A stretch of 64,000 bases of DNA from Dehalococcoidia bacterium (GTDB taxonomy: Bacteria; Chloroflexota; Dehalococcoidia; E44-bin15): the NCBI GenBank assembly GCA_041649635.1, contig JBAZMV010000002.1, forward strand, positions 124,001-188,000, in the 5' to 3' direction. Shown piece after piece: positions 38,201 through 46,783 of the stretch. The first letter of the stretch is position 1; the number at the start of each line of letters is the position of its first letter. A program made the position numbers and the translations under genes. The notes under the pieces were generated by a model. It was not told the DNA's origin. It saw only the letters and a list, made by a program, of their open reading frames with translations, and did no database searches.

Positions 38201-38974
38201 GTGTTAGTGGCTATGAATGATAGAGTTTTTACTGAAAATCAGAATAGCTCTGTATATCAAGTTTCGGGCAGCGAACAGCAGATACGCCGCAACATCGTCA
38301 TCGCAAGCAAAGTTACTAAGGTATATGGAAGAGGCCGGACCAAGGTGAGCGCGCTACAATCCGTTGATCTAAAAGTTAGGGACGGGGAGTTTTTGGCAAT
38401 ACTCGGACCGTCGGGGAGCGGGAAGACCACACTACTTAATATGCTAGGGGCATTAGATAGACCGACCAAAGGCAGGGTCATCATCGATGGAGCAGAAACA
38501 AGCAAGATGGCGGAAAGCGGTCTGTATAAGGTGCGCCGTGATAAGCTGGGGTTCATTTTTCAGACGTATTATCTTGTGCCGAGTTTGAACGCTTTGCAGA
38601 ATGTGCTTATACCAGTATTGCCAATCAGGGGTAATAAGAGGTATTATATGAAGGCTGTGCGTCTTTTAAAGCTAGTCGGCTTAAAAGACCGCCTGCACCA
38701 CAAGCCTGGTGAGCTTTCCGGTGGGGAGCAGCAGAGGGTAGCTATAGCTCGTTCGCTGATAATGAATCCGAGCTTGATACTTGCTGATGAACCGACCGGC
38801 AATTTGGACACCAAGACCAGTGCAGAAGTTATCGATATTATGTTGCAATTGAATAGAAAGAATAAAAAGACATTTATTGTAGTCACCCACGATCGCAGGT
38901 TGGCTGAAAAGGCGGAGAGGGTCTTATATCTTTGTGACGGCAGGCTGTCAAGCGTCTGCCCGGAGGGTTTTTAA
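38201..38974 (+). CDS. ABC transporter ATPase, MacB/LolD type
   Basis: 257 residues. Walker A GPSGSGKTT (about 67-75), Q-loop FIFQTYYLVPSLNA, signature LSGGEQQRVAIARS, Walker B LILADEPTGNLD and H-loop VVTHD are all intact. The DEPTGNLD phrase and Q-loop are those of the MacB/LolD/FtsE group, which pairs with FtsX-like permeases such as the gene just upstream. Start GTG 38201; ATG 38213 is an alternative. A polar N-terminal extension of about 30 residues precedes the domain. rplD begins 1 nt after its stop. Confidence 0.92.
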   Translation: MLVAMNDRVFTENQNSSVYQVSGSEQQIRRNIVIASKVTKVYGRGRTKVSALQSVDLKVRDGEFLAILGPSGSGKTTLLNMLGALDRPTKGRVIIDGAETSKMAESGLYKVRRDKLGFIFQTYYLVPSLNALQNVLIPVLPIRGNKRYYMKAVRLLKLVGLKDRLHHKPGELSGGEQQRVAIARSLIMNPSLILADEPTGNLDTKTSAEVIDIMLQLNRKNKKTFIVVTHDRRLAEKAERVLYLCDGRLSSVCPEGF

Positions 38975-38975
38975 G

Positions 38976-39626
38976 GTGGTACAGGTTCCGGTATACAATT
39001 CGTCGGGTAATGTAATAGATAATATTGAACTGAGCGACGCAGTTTTCGGCGTTCCCATGAATTCAGCCGTTGTGCACCAGGCTATGCTGAGACAGAATGC
39101 CAATGCGCGCCAGGGCACGGTTGGGGTTAAGACTCGCGGGCAGGTATCCGGCGGCGGCAGGAAGCCTTATAAACAGAAGGGCACAGGCCGGGCGCGGCGC
39201 GGCAGTTCACGTTCTCCGCTTATTCGGGGAGGCGGTGTCATTTTTGGGCCGCAGGCCAGAAGTTACAGGCAGGGCATGCCGAAAAAAATGAGAAGGCTTG
39301 CTTTAAGATGTGTTCTATCCTGCAAAGTGGCGGACGGAGAAGTGAAGGTAATAGATAGGTTATCATTCGATGAGCCAAACACTAAAGAGATGGCGGGTAT
39401 AGTTAAAGCGTTGAATCTGGGACATTCGCTTATGATAGTTACCGAAGAGCCTGATGGAAATGTGTATAAATCGGCGAGGAACTTAAACGGCACCGATATT
39501 CTACCCGCTTATATGATGAGCGTTGGCGACTTGATCGCTCATCGGCAGATCTTGATTTCATTGCCGGCAATAAGAAAAGTAGATGAGCTTTGGCAACCGT
39601 CCTCAAAAGAGACGGCAAAGGCATAG
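38976..39626 (+). CDS. rplD: Ribosomal protein L4
   Basis: 50S tunnel protein. 216 residues from GTG 38976 (MVQVPVYNSSG), with GGAGGG 8 nt upstream within the ABC ATPase gene. The conserved loop has GQVSGGGRKPYKQKGTGRAR and SPLIRGGGVIFGP. The normal neighbour rplC is separated from it by the two ABC genes, but spacing still supports co-translation. Confidence 0.97.
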   Translation: MVQVPVYNSSGNVIDNIELSDAVFGVPMNSAVVHQAMLRQNANARQGTVGVKTRGQVSGGGRKPYKQKGTGRARRGSSRSPLIRGGGVIFGPQARSYRQGMPKKMRRLALRCVLSCKVADGEVKVIDRLSFDEPNTKEMAGIVKALNLGHSLMIVTEEPDGNVYKSARNLNGTDILPAYMMSVGDLIAHRQILISLPAIRKVDELWQPSSKETAKA

Positions 39627-39636
39627 GGAATAGAAA

Positions 39637-39921
39637 ATGCAGATATTAGAGATACTTAAGCGACCGGTTATTACCGAGAAAAGCACTTCGCAGCAGGAGA
39701 AGTCTATATATACGTTTGAAGTCGCGAAGAGCGCCAGTAAACAGCAGATAAAAGAAGCGGTCGAGTTGGCATTCAACGTTAATGTGGTCAGGGTTAATGT
39801 TATTACAATGCCCGCCAAGTGGAGAGGTCCGGGGAGGAGAAGGAGCCAGTTGTCTCCCTGGAAAAAAGCAGTTGTTACGATTAAACAAGGTCAGAAGATA
39901 GAGTACTTTGAGGGAGTTTAA
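39637..39921 (+). CDS. rplW: Ribosomal protein L23
   Basis: Exit-tunnel protein that docks trigger factor and SRP. 94 residues with LKRPVITEKST at the N terminus, YTFEVAKSASKQQIKEAVE, and the RGPGRRRS basic loop. It lies in canonical order rplD-rplW-rplB, 10 nt apart on each side. Confidence 0.97.
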   Translation: MQILEILKRPVITEKSTSQQEKSIYTFEVAKSASKQQIKEAVELAFNVNVVRVNVITMPAKWRGPGRRRSQLSPWKKAVVTIKQGQKIEYFEGV

Positions 39922-39931
39922 GGAGAGATAA

Positions 39932-40762
39932 GTGCCTATTAAAGAATATAAGCCAACGTCGCCTGGACGAAGAGGCATGACGGGCTCTACGTTTGAGGAA
40001 ATAACTAAAAAGCGCCCGGAAAAATCTTTGGTCAGCCCCCTCAAAAGTAAAGGCGGACGTAATAATCAGGGGAGGATAACAGTTCGTCATCGCGGCGGCG
40101 GCGCTAAGCGCATGTACCGTGCTATTGATTTTAAGCGTGATAAGCGCGATATGCCGGGTGAAGTAATAGCTATAGAATATGATCCGAATCGTTCATCGAG
40201 AATCGCTCTTGTCCAGTATACTGATGGTGAACGCCGTTATATTCTTTCACCGGTAGGATTGAAAGTGGGCGATAAAATCATAGCGGGCGAAAAAGCGGAG
40301 ATTAAGGTGGGGCATTGTATGCCTCTTAAGTCCATACCTACCGGCACATCAGTACATAATATCGAGATGTGCGTGGGAAAAGGCGGACAGCTTGTAAGAA
40401 GCGCGGGCGCTGTTGCCCAGCTCATGGCCAAAGAGGGTGACTATGCGCTGATACGCATGCCTTCGTCGGAATTGAGAAAGATTCGTTTGGAATGTTATGC
40501 TACAATTGGTCAAATAGGCAATTTAGACCATCAGCACATAAAGATCGGGAAGGCGGGCAGGAAGAGACACATGGGAATTCGTCCTACTGTCCGAGGTTCC
40601 GCTATGACCCCGAGGGATCACCCTCATGGCGGAGGTGAAGGCAGATCTCCGATTGGTATGCCCGGCCCTAAGACTCCGTGGGGAAAGCCGACGTTAGGGT
40701 ACAAAACACGGAAGAATAAGCGCACTGACAATATGGTTGTCAGGCGAAGGAATAAGAAATAA
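39932..40762 (+). CDS. rplB: Ribosomal protein L2
   Basis: Essential for subunit association and peptidyl transfer. 276 residues starting GTG 39932 after GGAGAG. KSKGGRNNQGRITVRHRGGG is near the N terminus. The C-terminal GSAMTPRDHPHGGGEGR includes the conserved His. Standard length and order. Confidence 0.98.
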   Translation: MPIKEYKPTSPGRRGMTGSTFEEITKKRPEKSLVSPLKSKGGRNNQGRITVRHRGGGAKRMYRAIDFKRDKRDMPGEVIAIEYDPNRSSRIALVQYTDGERRYILSPVGLKVGDKIIAGEKAEIKVGHCMPLKSIPTGTSVHNIEMCVGKGGQLVRSAGAVAQLMAKEGDYALIRMPSSELRKIRLECYATIGQIGNLDHQHIKIGKAGRKRHMGIRPTVRGSAMTPRDHPHGGGEGRSPIGMPGPKTPWGKPTLGYKTRKNKRTDNMVVRRRNKK

Positions 40763-40795
40763 GGGAATAAATGGGGTTCAGAAGAGGTCAGTTAG

Positions 40796-41092
40796 ATGTC
40801 ACGATCCACTAAGAAAGGTCCGTTTATTGAAGCGCAATTACTTAAGAAGGTAGAAGCGCTTAATAAGTCGGGGGAGAAAGTAGTTATAAAGACTTGGTCG
40901 AGAGCCTCGACGATTGTTCCTGACATGATAGGCCATACGATAGCCGTGCATGACGGCAGGAGGCATGTGCCCATATTTATTACAGAGAATATGGTTGGGC
41001 ATAAGCTCGGAGAGTTCGCTTTCACCCGTACCTTTAGAGGACATTCAGGTAAGGCTGAAAAAGTTACTGCAGTTAAAAAGGCGACGCAATAA
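40796..41092 (+). CDS. rpsS: Ribosomal protein S19
   Basis: 30S head protein, part of the A-site finger bridge. 98 residues: RSTKKGPFIEAQLLKKV at the start, then TWSRASTIVPDMIGHTIAVH and GHKLGEFAFTRTFRGH. GAGGTCAGTTAG precedes ATG 40796. Confidence 0.97.
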   Translation: MSRSTKKGPFIEAQLLKKVEALNKSGEKVVIKTWSRASTIVPDMIGHTIAVHDGRRHVPIFITENMVGHKLGEFAFTRTFRGHSGKAEKVTAVKKATQ

Positions 41093-41097
41093 GAGTT

Positions 41098-41433
41098 ATG
41101 GAAGTAAAAGCTGTTTCAAAAAACATACGAACATCACCCCGGAAGCTGCGGTTAATGGCAAATATGGTAAGGGGTAAGAAGGTCGACGAGGCTTTGACCA
41201 TCTTGAAGTTTTTGCCATCGCCGTCGGCACAATCCGTAGCGAAGGTTGTTAAGTCAGCCGCGGCCAACGCAGAGAATAATTATGAGATGACTCCTTCGGA
41301 TTTAAAAATAATTAATATCTTAGTCGATGAAGGTCGTACTATGAAGCGATTTCGTGCGGGACCTAGAGGTAGGGTAAAACCTATACTGAAACGTTCCAGC
41401 CACATAACTGTCATAGTTAAAGAGGAGGAATGA
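41098..41433 (+). CDS. rplV: Ribosomal protein L22
   Basis: 111 residues; lines the nascent peptide tunnel. It has KNIRTSPRKLRLMANMVRGK and the beta-hairpin MKRFRAGPRGRVKPILKRSSH, where macrolide resistance changes occur. It lies 5 nt after rpsS and abuts rpsC with no gap. Confidence 0.97.
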   Translation: MEVKAVSKNIRTSPRKLRLMANMVRGKKVDEALTILKFLPSPSAQSVAKVVKSAAANAENNYEMTPSDLKIINILVDEGRTMKRFRAGPRGRVKPILKRSSHITVIVKEEE

Positions 41434-42516
41434 TTGGGCCAGAAGGTACATCCAATAGGCTTTAGGTTAGGCATAACGAAAGACTGGCAGTCAAGATGGT
41501 ATGCCGATAAGCATTATACCGAAATGCTTCAAGAGGATCTGCGTATCAGGAATGTTATTGCATCCAAGTACAAGGATGATGATATTGCCAGGGTTGAGAT
41601 AGAACGTGCATCCAATCAGGTGACGGTTACCGTTCATACATCCAGACCTGGTATTGTTATCGGCAGAGGCGGCCAGCGTGTTGATGAGACAAGGTCTCTG
41701 TTAGAGCAGATCGCTGGTAAGCGGGTAAGGCTTAATATCCAGGAAGTATCACAGCCTGAAATGGATGCGTATCTTGTGGCCAGGAGTATAGCACAGCAAA
41801 TGGAACGCCGCATTTCTCACAGGAGAGCAATGAAGCAGGCGATATTCAGGGCGATGGAAAGAGGGGCGCAGGGAATAAAGATATCTTGTGCCGGCAGGGT
41901 TGGAAGCTCAGAATACGCGAGAACGGAAACGCTTCATGAAGGAAGGGTTCCCCTTCACACACTGCGTGCTGATATAGATTATGCTACTGCAACAGCTCAC
42001 ACGACTCTTGGGACCATTGGCGTTAAAGTTTATATTTATAAAGGTGATATCATTCCGGAATACGAGAAATTTAAAGCGGAGTCTACCGCAGCGCTTAGTA
42101 GTACTGGACAACTGAAAACGGACGAAAAAGCCGGGAGTGAGATAGTCGGAGTGAAAGCTGGTGAAGCTGTTGAATCAACGGATAAGCTGGCTGAATCGGG
42201 AGAGCGTAGAAGCTCGAAAGAGGCCGCTTCTGCCGAAGGAAAAGAAAAGGTCTCAACAGAAGTATCAGCATCGAAAAGCCGTTCTCGTGCGAGAGTAAAA
42301 GCAAAATCTACAAGTACTACATCCGAGAAAAAGGAAGAGGCTAAACCCAGAACAAGGGTTCGGGCTAAAGACAAACCGAAGGCAAAGGCTGACGAGTCAT
42401 CGAACATGAGCAGTACTGAGGCGGCTCCGGAAGCAGTATCATCTGAAAAAGAGAGTAAGCCGAAACCAAGGGCTAAAACCAAAGCTGAAACGGAAAAGGA
42501 ATCTGATAAGGATTAA
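41434..42516 (+). CDS. rpsC: Ribosomal protein S3 with long charged C-terminal tail
   Basis: Helicase-like 30S protein at the mRNA entry. Start TTG 41434 after GAGGAGG gives MGQKVHPIGFRLG. The KH domain has the RPGIVIGRGGQRVDE loop, and the core ends near residue 210 (GVKVYIYKGDIIPEYE). The family norm is about 210-230 residues, but this one has 360. The extra 150 or so are Lys/Glu/Ser/Ala/Arg-rich and low-complexity, without predicted fold (repeated KPKA, RARVKAK-like phrases). The frame is intact and rplP follows after 42 nt, so it is a real extension, not a frameshift. Confidence 0.95.
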   Translation: MGQKVHPIGFRLGITKDWQSRWYADKHYTEMLQEDLRIRNVIASKYKDDDIARVEIERASNQVTVTVHTSRPGIVIGRGGQRVDETRSLLEQIAGKRVRLNIQEVSQPEMDAYLVARSIAQQMERRISHRRAMKQAIFRAMERGAQGIKISCAGRVGSSEYARTETLHEGRVPLHTLRADIDYATATAHTTLGTIGVKVYIYKGDIIPEYEKFKAESTAALSSTGQLKTDEKAGSEIVGVKAGEAVESTDKLAESGERRSSKEAASAEGKEKVSTEVSASKSRSRARVKAKSTSTTSEKKEEAKPRTRVRAKDKPKAKADESSNMSSTEAAPEAVSSEKESKPKPRAKTKAETEKESDKD

Positions 42517-42558
42517 TTATCCATATAATCGGTTATTCGCTGAACGAGGGAAAACATA

Positions 42559-42981
42559 ATGTTACAGCCTAAACGAGTTAAACATAGGAAGCAGAGTCGC
42601 GGCAGAAGGAAAGGCCGGGCTATGGCGGGGAATACCGTAGCCTTTGGTGAATATGGACTTCAGGCTCAAGGCGCTTGTTTCCTTACAGCGCGGCAGATAG
42701 AGGCGGCGAGACGTGCGATAATTCGTTATGTGAGAAGGGGCGGCAAGTTGTGGATTCGCGTATTCCCGGATAAGCCGGTTACCTCAAAACCGGCGGAAAC
42801 ACGTCAGGGAAGCGGTAAAGGAGCTGTTGATCATTGGGTCTGTGTGACCAAGCCTGGAAGAATACTATTTGAAATCGCTGGTATTAAAGAAGACGCGGCG
42901 AAAGAAGCAATGCGGTTGGCATCGCATAAGTTGCCTATACCCACAAGATTTGTGCGCAGGGACGCGGATATCGGGGAATAG
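42559..42981 (+). CDS. rplP: Ribosomal protein L16
   Basis: 140 residues; shapes the A-site tRNA elbow pocket. It starts LQPKRVKHRKQSRGR. GLQAQGACFLTARQIEAARR, WIRVFPDKPVTSKPAETR and GSGKGAVDHWVCVTKPGR are all conserved. The ATG at 42559 follows GAGGGAAAACATA. Confidence 0.97.
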   Translation: MLQPKRVKHRKQSRGRRKGRAMAGNTVAFGEYGLQAQGACFLTARQIEAARRAIIRYVRRGGKLWIRVFPDKPVTSKPAETRQGSGKGAVDHWVCVTKPGRILFEIAGIKEDAAKEAMRLASHKLPIPTRFVRRDADIGE

Positions 42982-42993
42982 AGGGGGCTCAGG

Positions 42994-43185
42994 TTGAAAG
43001 TTGCGGAAATAAGAACTTTAAATACTGATGAACTCAAGAAGAAGCTCGATGAATCATATCGAGAGCTGTTCAACTTGAGATTTCGTCTCGCTACCAAGCA
43101 GTTGGGTAATCATCATGAACTGCGGAATGTCAGAAAGAAAATAGCCAAGATAAAGACGGTGATGAGGGAGCGGGAATTACAGTAG
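42994..43185 (+). CDS. rpmC: Ribosomal protein L29
   Basis: 63 residues near the tunnel exit. Start TTG 42994 after GGGGGCTCAGG. The helical hairpin with ELKKKLDESYRELFNLRFRL, KQLGNHHELRNVRKKIAKIK and TVMRERE is typical. Confidence 0.95.
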   Translation: MKVAEIRTLNTDELKKKLDESYRELFNLRFRLATKQLGNHHELRNVRKKIAKIKTVMRERELQ

Positions 43186-43200
43186 AGGAGTAATTATACA

Positions 43201-43470
43201 TTGGTTACAGAGACCGGAAAAAGCAAAAAGAAGAAAACAGGGCGCGTTGTTAGCAACAAGATGGAGAAGACCGTCGTTGTTGTTGTAGAGTACTATATAC
43301 CTCATCGCCTCTATAACAAACGTGTGAGGCATTTAAGCAAATTCAAAGCCCACGATGAACAGAATGCCTGCAATATAGGGGATGTGGTATTGATAGAAGA
43401 GACCAGACCTCTTTCGAAAGATAAGCGATGGAGAGTAGTTGAGATACTGTCAAAGGGTGATTCACAATGA
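43201..43470 (+). CDS. rpsQ: Ribosomal protein S17
   Basis: 89 residues; 16S 5'-domain binder. Start TTG 43201 after AGAGGAGTAA. GRVVSNKMEKTVVVVVEYY, HRLYNKRVRHLSKFKAHDE and GDVVLIEETRPLSKDKRW are family signatures. It overlaps rplN by 4 nt. Confidence 0.95.
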   Translation: MVTETGKSKKKKTGRVVSNKMEKTVVVVVEYYIPHRLYNKRVRHLSKFKAHDEQNACNIGDVVLIEETRPLSKDKRWRVVEILSKGDSQ

Positions 43471-43835
43471 TTATGCCTCAAACCAGGTTAAAAGTTGCGG
43501 ATAACACCGGTGCTAAGAGCATTATGTGTATACACATACCGGGCGGGACACGCAAGAGATATGCTCGTGTGGGTGACATAATTGTTGCCGCTGTTAAGGA
43601 AGCGCAAACGGGAGGCGCCGTGAAGAACCACGAGGTAGTGCGGGCTGTCGTTGTTCGAACTGCGAAACAGTACAGGCGTCCTGATGGCTCCTACATAAGA
43701 TTCGATGATAACGCTGCGGTGATTCTGGACGACAAGAACAATCCGAAAGGCACCCGCATTTTTGGTCCGGTGGCTCATGAATTGAGGCAGAAGAACTTTA
43801 TGAAGATTTTATCGCTGGCGCCAGAGGTTCTTTGA
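43467..43835 (+). CDS. rplN: Ribosomal protein L14
   Basis: 122 residues; subunit interface protein. It begins MIMPQTRLKVADNTGAK, so ATG 43467 or 43473 could be used; the former gives an ATGA overlap with rpsQ. Later parts have RPDGSYIRFDDNAAVILDD and the GTRIFGPVAHELR signature. Confidence 0.97.
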   Translation: MIMPQTRLKVADNTGAKSIMCIHIPGGTRKRYARVGDIIVAAVKEAQTGGAVKNHEVVRAVVVRTAKQYRRPDGSYIRFDDNAAVILDDKNNPKGTRIFGPVAHELRQKNFMKILSLAPEVL

Positions 43836-43836
43836 T

Positions 43837-44148
43837 ATGAAGATTAGAAAAGAAGATACAGTTCTGGTAATAGTCGGGAAAGACAAGGGCAAAAAAGGGA
43901 AGGTCCGCCAGATAATGTCTAAAAATAATGTGCTGGTTATTGAAGGTGTTAACGTTGTTAAACGTCATATGAAGCCTAGGGCACAGGCCAGACAGGCTGG
44001 TATTATTGAGCGGGAGGCTCCGGTAAAAATTTCTAATGTTATGCTGATATGTCCTAAATGTGGTAAACCGGTTCGTATTCAGTCCAAAATTCTTGAGGAT
44101 GGCAAGCGGGTTAGGGTATGCGGGAAATGCGGCGAGGTGATTAACTAA
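43837..44148 (+). CDS. rplX: Ribosomal protein L24
   Basis: 103 residues; assembly initiator. The N-terminal KOW motif (EDTVLVIVGKDKGKKGKV) is followed by a basic middle and a C-terminal zinc ribbon with CPKCGK and CGKCGE. It ends with a 1-nt overlap (TAATG) with rplE. Confidence 0.96.
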   Translation: MKIRKEDTVLVIVGKDKGKKGKVRQIMSKNNVLVIEGVNVVKRHMKPRAQARQAGIIEREAPVKISNVMLICPKCGKPVRIQSKILEDGKRVRVCGKCGEVIN

Positions 44149-44687
44149 TGGCTCGTTTGAAAGAAAGATACCAGCAGGAAATACTGCCTGCTCTGATGAA
44201 AGAATTTAAATATACCAGTGTCATGCAGGCGCCGCGGGTGGTCAAAGTGGTGATTAATGTCGGTATGGGCGAGGCTATACAGCATGCTCAATCTTTGGAT
44301 GCTGCTCAGCAGGATATCGCGGCGATATCAGGACAACACCCTGTGATAACCAAGGCTCGGAAATCAATAGCCAGCTTCAAGTTGCGCAAGGGTATGCCGA
44401 TCGGTGTTATGGTCACTTTGCGCGGTAAAAGGATGTATGAATTCCTCGATAAGTTGATTAGTGTAGCCTTGCCGCGCATACGTGATTTCCAGGGGTTGAA
44501 TAGAAAAGCCTTCGATGGTATGGGGAATTATACACTGGGATTGAAAGATCAGACTATCTTCCCCGAGATTTCATATGAGAAGGTCGATAAGGTCAGGGGA
44601 TTGGAGATTTGCATTATTACAACTGCAAGTAACGATGCGGAAGGGCTCAGGCTCTTTGAACTTATGGGGATGCCCTTCTCTCGTTGA
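44148..44687 (+). CDS. rplE: Ribosomal protein L5
   Basis: 179 residues; binds 5S rRNA and contacts P-site tRNA. It has RVVKVVINVGMGEA and GQHPVITKARKSIASFKLR. RDFQGLNRKAFDGMGNYTLG is the family signature. Confidence 0.97.
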   Translation: MARLKERYQQEILPALMKEFKYTSVMQAPRVVKVVINVGMGEAIQHAQSLDAAQQDIAAISGQHPVITKARKSIASFKLRKGMPIGVMVTLRGKRMYEFLDKLISVALPRIRDFQGLNRKAFDGMGNYTLGLKDQTIFPEISYEKVDKVRGLEICIITTASNDAEGLRLFELMGMPFSR

Positions 44688-44726
44688 TAGTTGATAAATG
44701 TAGTGAAAGAGGCGTATTTATTAGGT

Positions 44727-44912
44727 ATGGCTAAAGTATCGAGAATCGTTAAAGCGCGGAGAACACCGAAATTTCAGGTGAGGCAGAAGAACCGGTGTCA
44801 ATTGTGCGGCCGGTCGAGGGGATATATACGTATGTTCGGACTGTGTCGTATATGTTTCCGTACGCTGGCGCTTGAAGGGAAGATCCCCGGTGTTAGGAAA
44901 TCCAGTTGGTGA
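44727..44912 (+). CDS. rpsZ: Ribosomal protein S14, type Z (zinc)
   Basis: 61 residues from ATG 44727, exactly the length of type Z S14. The zinc ribbon is CQLC...CRIC, and the C terminus is GKIPGVRKSSW. The frame is open to TTG 44691, but that extension is not family-like. The site before ATG is weak, so coupling with rplE is likely. Confidence 0.95.
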   Translation: MAKVSRIVKARRTPKFQVRQKNRCQLCGRSRGYIRMFGLCRICFRTLALEGKIPGVRKSSW

Positions 44913-44955
44913 TATGCTTTTTACGTACAATAAATTGTGTGTGTGAAGGTTGAGT

Positions 44956-45351
44956 ATGGTTACAGATCCGATTGCCGACATGTTAACAAGGATTAGAAAT
45001 GCTACGATGGCGAGACATGACTTCGTGCTTGTGCCGTTGTCTAAGGTGAAACTCGCTGTTGCCAAGATACTGAGGGACGAAGGCTTTGTCAAAGACTATG
45101 AGGTGGTCAAAGGCAAGCAGCAGAGGGTGATAAAAATATATCTGAAGTATACGGATAAAAAAGAGCCTGTGATTGAAGGATTGCAAAGGGTTTCTAAGCC
45201 TGGCCTAAGGATATATGTTTCCAAATCTGAAATACCGCGTGTTTACGGCGGATTGGGTATGGCGATTTTATCTACGCCAAAAGGAATTATTTCAGGTAAG
45301 AAGGCATGGCAAGAGGGTGTAGGTGGGGAGCTTATTTGCTTTGTATGGTAA
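44956..45351 (+). CDS. rpsH: Ribosomal protein S8
   Basis: 131 residues from ATG 44956 (MVTDPIADMLTRIRNA). A TTG two codons earlier is possible. The C-terminal signature is present as GLGMAILSTPKGIISGKKA. AAGGTTGAG precedes the start. Confidence 0.96.
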   Translation: MVTDPIADMLTRIRNATMARHDFVLVPLSKVKLAVAKILRDEGFVKDYEVVKGKQQRVIKIYLKYTDKKEPVIEGLQRVSKPGLRIYVSKSEIPRVYGGLGMAILSTPKGIISGKKAWQEGVGGELICFVW

Positions 45352-45363
45352 TGGAGGAAGATA

Positions 45364-45918
45364 ATGTCTCGCATCGGTAAGATGCCAATACCTGTGCCTA
45401 AGGGTGTCGAGGTAAAAGTGAGCGGTAATGAGGTTCGAGTCAAAGGACCGAAAGGTGAGTTGACGCGTTCGGTTGCCCCTGCTATTTCTGTTACTCTGGA
45501 TGATGGCGTACTTAAAGTATCCAGGTCGTCCGATGAGAAAAAAGTGCGATCGTTGCATGGTTTGACACGCAGCCTGTTGGCCAATATGGTTATCGGGGTC
45601 AGTGAGGGATATCACAAAGATCTGGAGATCGTCGGTGTGGGGTATAGGGCCCAGGCTTCTTCGGGAGGAAAGGTCTCATTACAATTGGGCTTTTCTCACG
45701 CGAAAGAGATTAACCCCCCGGCGGGGATTTCGGTTGTTGTTAAGGAACCGCAGCGTCTGGTTGTAGAGGGGATTGATAAGGAACAGGTAGGTGATGTGGC
45801 GGCCAAGATTCGTAGCATGAAGCCCCCTGATCACTACAAAGGCAAGGGCGTCAGATATGCAAATGAAAAAGTTCGCATCAAACCGGGAAAAGCAGGTAAA
45901 GCTGGAGCCAAACGGTAA
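45364..45918 (+). CDS. rplF: Ribosomal protein L6
   Basis: 184 residues; two homologous domains near the GTPase centre. SRIGKMPIPVPKGVEV is at the start, with GVGYRAQASSGGKVSLQLG and the end signature PPDHYKGKGVRYANE. GGAGG precedes. It overlaps rplR by 1 nt. Confidence 0.97.
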   Translation: MSRIGKMPIPVPKGVEVKVSGNEVRVKGPKGELTRSVAPAISVTLDDGVLKVSRSSDEKKVRSLHGLTRSLLANMVIGVSEGYHKDLEIVGVGYRAQASSGGKVSLQLGFSHAKEINPPAGISVVVKEPQRLVVEGIDKEQVGDVAAKIRSMKPPDHYKGKGVRYANEKVRIKPGKAGKAGAKR

Positions 45919-46277
45919 TGGGTAAAGATAATACAAAAGAATCGCGTGAAATAAGGCATAAACGTGTTCGCAAGTCGGTTGTTGGAACTGCGGAGCGGCC
46001 TAGATTATGTGTTTATCGAAGTCTTACTCATATTTATTGTCAACTTATAGATGATAGTAAGGGTTGCACTCTGGCATCGGCATCGACCTTGGACAGCGAG
46101 CTTAAGTCTGATAATAAAAAGAAGACTGAAACGTCTGCATCTGTTGGAAAGATGATAGCAGAACGCGCAGCTGAATTTGGTATTAAGAAAGTTGTTTTCG
46201 ACAGGGGTGGATACAAGTATCATGGCCGAGTGAAGGCTCTAGCTGATGCGGCCAGAAAAGCGGGCTTGGAGTTTTAA
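45918..46277 (+). CDS. rplR: Ribosomal protein L18
   Basis: 119 residues; brings 5S rRNA to the 50S. It contains RHKRVRKSVVGTAERPRLCV and RSLTHIYCQLIDDSKGCTLA, and ends with VVFDRGGYKYHGRVKALADA. Confidence 0.96.
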   Translation: MGKDNTKESREIRHKRVRKSVVGTAERPRLCVYRSLTHIYCQLIDDSKGCTLASASTLDSELKSDNKKKTETSASVGKMIAERAAEFGIKKVVFDRGGYKYHGRVKALADAARKAGLEF

Positions 46278-46279
46278 TA

Positions 46280-46783
46280 ATGGATGATTTGAAACAGGGC
46301 GAAGCCTTAAATGAGAAGCTTGTACACATAAAAAGGGTTGCCAAGGTTGTTAAGGGAGGAAGGCGTTTCAGCTTTACAGCTCTCGTAGTCGTCGGCGATG
46401 GGAATGGAAAGGTTGGCGAGGGGCTGGGTAAGGCCAAAGAAATCCCTGAGGCTATTCGTAAAGGCAATGCGGTTGCGCGAAAACGCATGGTTAAAATAAC
46501 AATGAAAGACGGGACTATACCGTATCAGATAACTGGAAAATATTGTGGTTCAAAAGTTCTTTTAAAGCCGGCTTCGCAGGGTACCGGTTTGATTGCCGGC
46601 GGCGGTGTTCGTGCTGTTCTCGAAGTCGCAGGAGTAAAAGATATCCTTACAAAATCGCTAGGCAGCGAGAACCAAGTTAACGTGGTGCGCGCAACGATAA
46701 AAGCGCTTCATCAATTAAAGACTCCTGAAGAGGCGCTTGCCAGGCGCAAGTCCTTAGCGACGAAGGAGGTTTCAGTTGGCTAA
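46280..46783 (+). CDS. rpsE: Ribosomal protein S5
   Basis: 167 residues; translational accuracy protein. It has VHIKRVAKVVKGGRRFSFTA and VGDGNGKVGEGLGKAKEIPE. The C-terminal domain has GTGLIAGGGVRAVLEVAGVK. It overlaps rpmD by 8 nt. Confidence 0.97.
   Translation: MDDLKQGEALNEKLVHIKRVAKVVKGGRRFSFTALVVVGDGNGKVGEGLGKAKEIPEAIRKGNAVARKRMVKITMKDGTIPYQITGKYCGSKVLLKPASQGTGLIAGGGVRAVLEVAGVKDILTKSLGSENQVNVVRATIKALHQLKTPEEALARRKSLATKEVSVG

Noticed and set aside
37001..38974. Prophage or insertion sequence as the origin of the ABC genes
   Set aside because: No transposase, integrase, target duplication or terminal repeats flank them, and reading frames overlap the ribosomal genes.
42036..42482. Minus-strand open frame opposite the rpsC tail
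   Set aside because: It arises from the low-complexity codons of the S3 extension and has no ribosome site.
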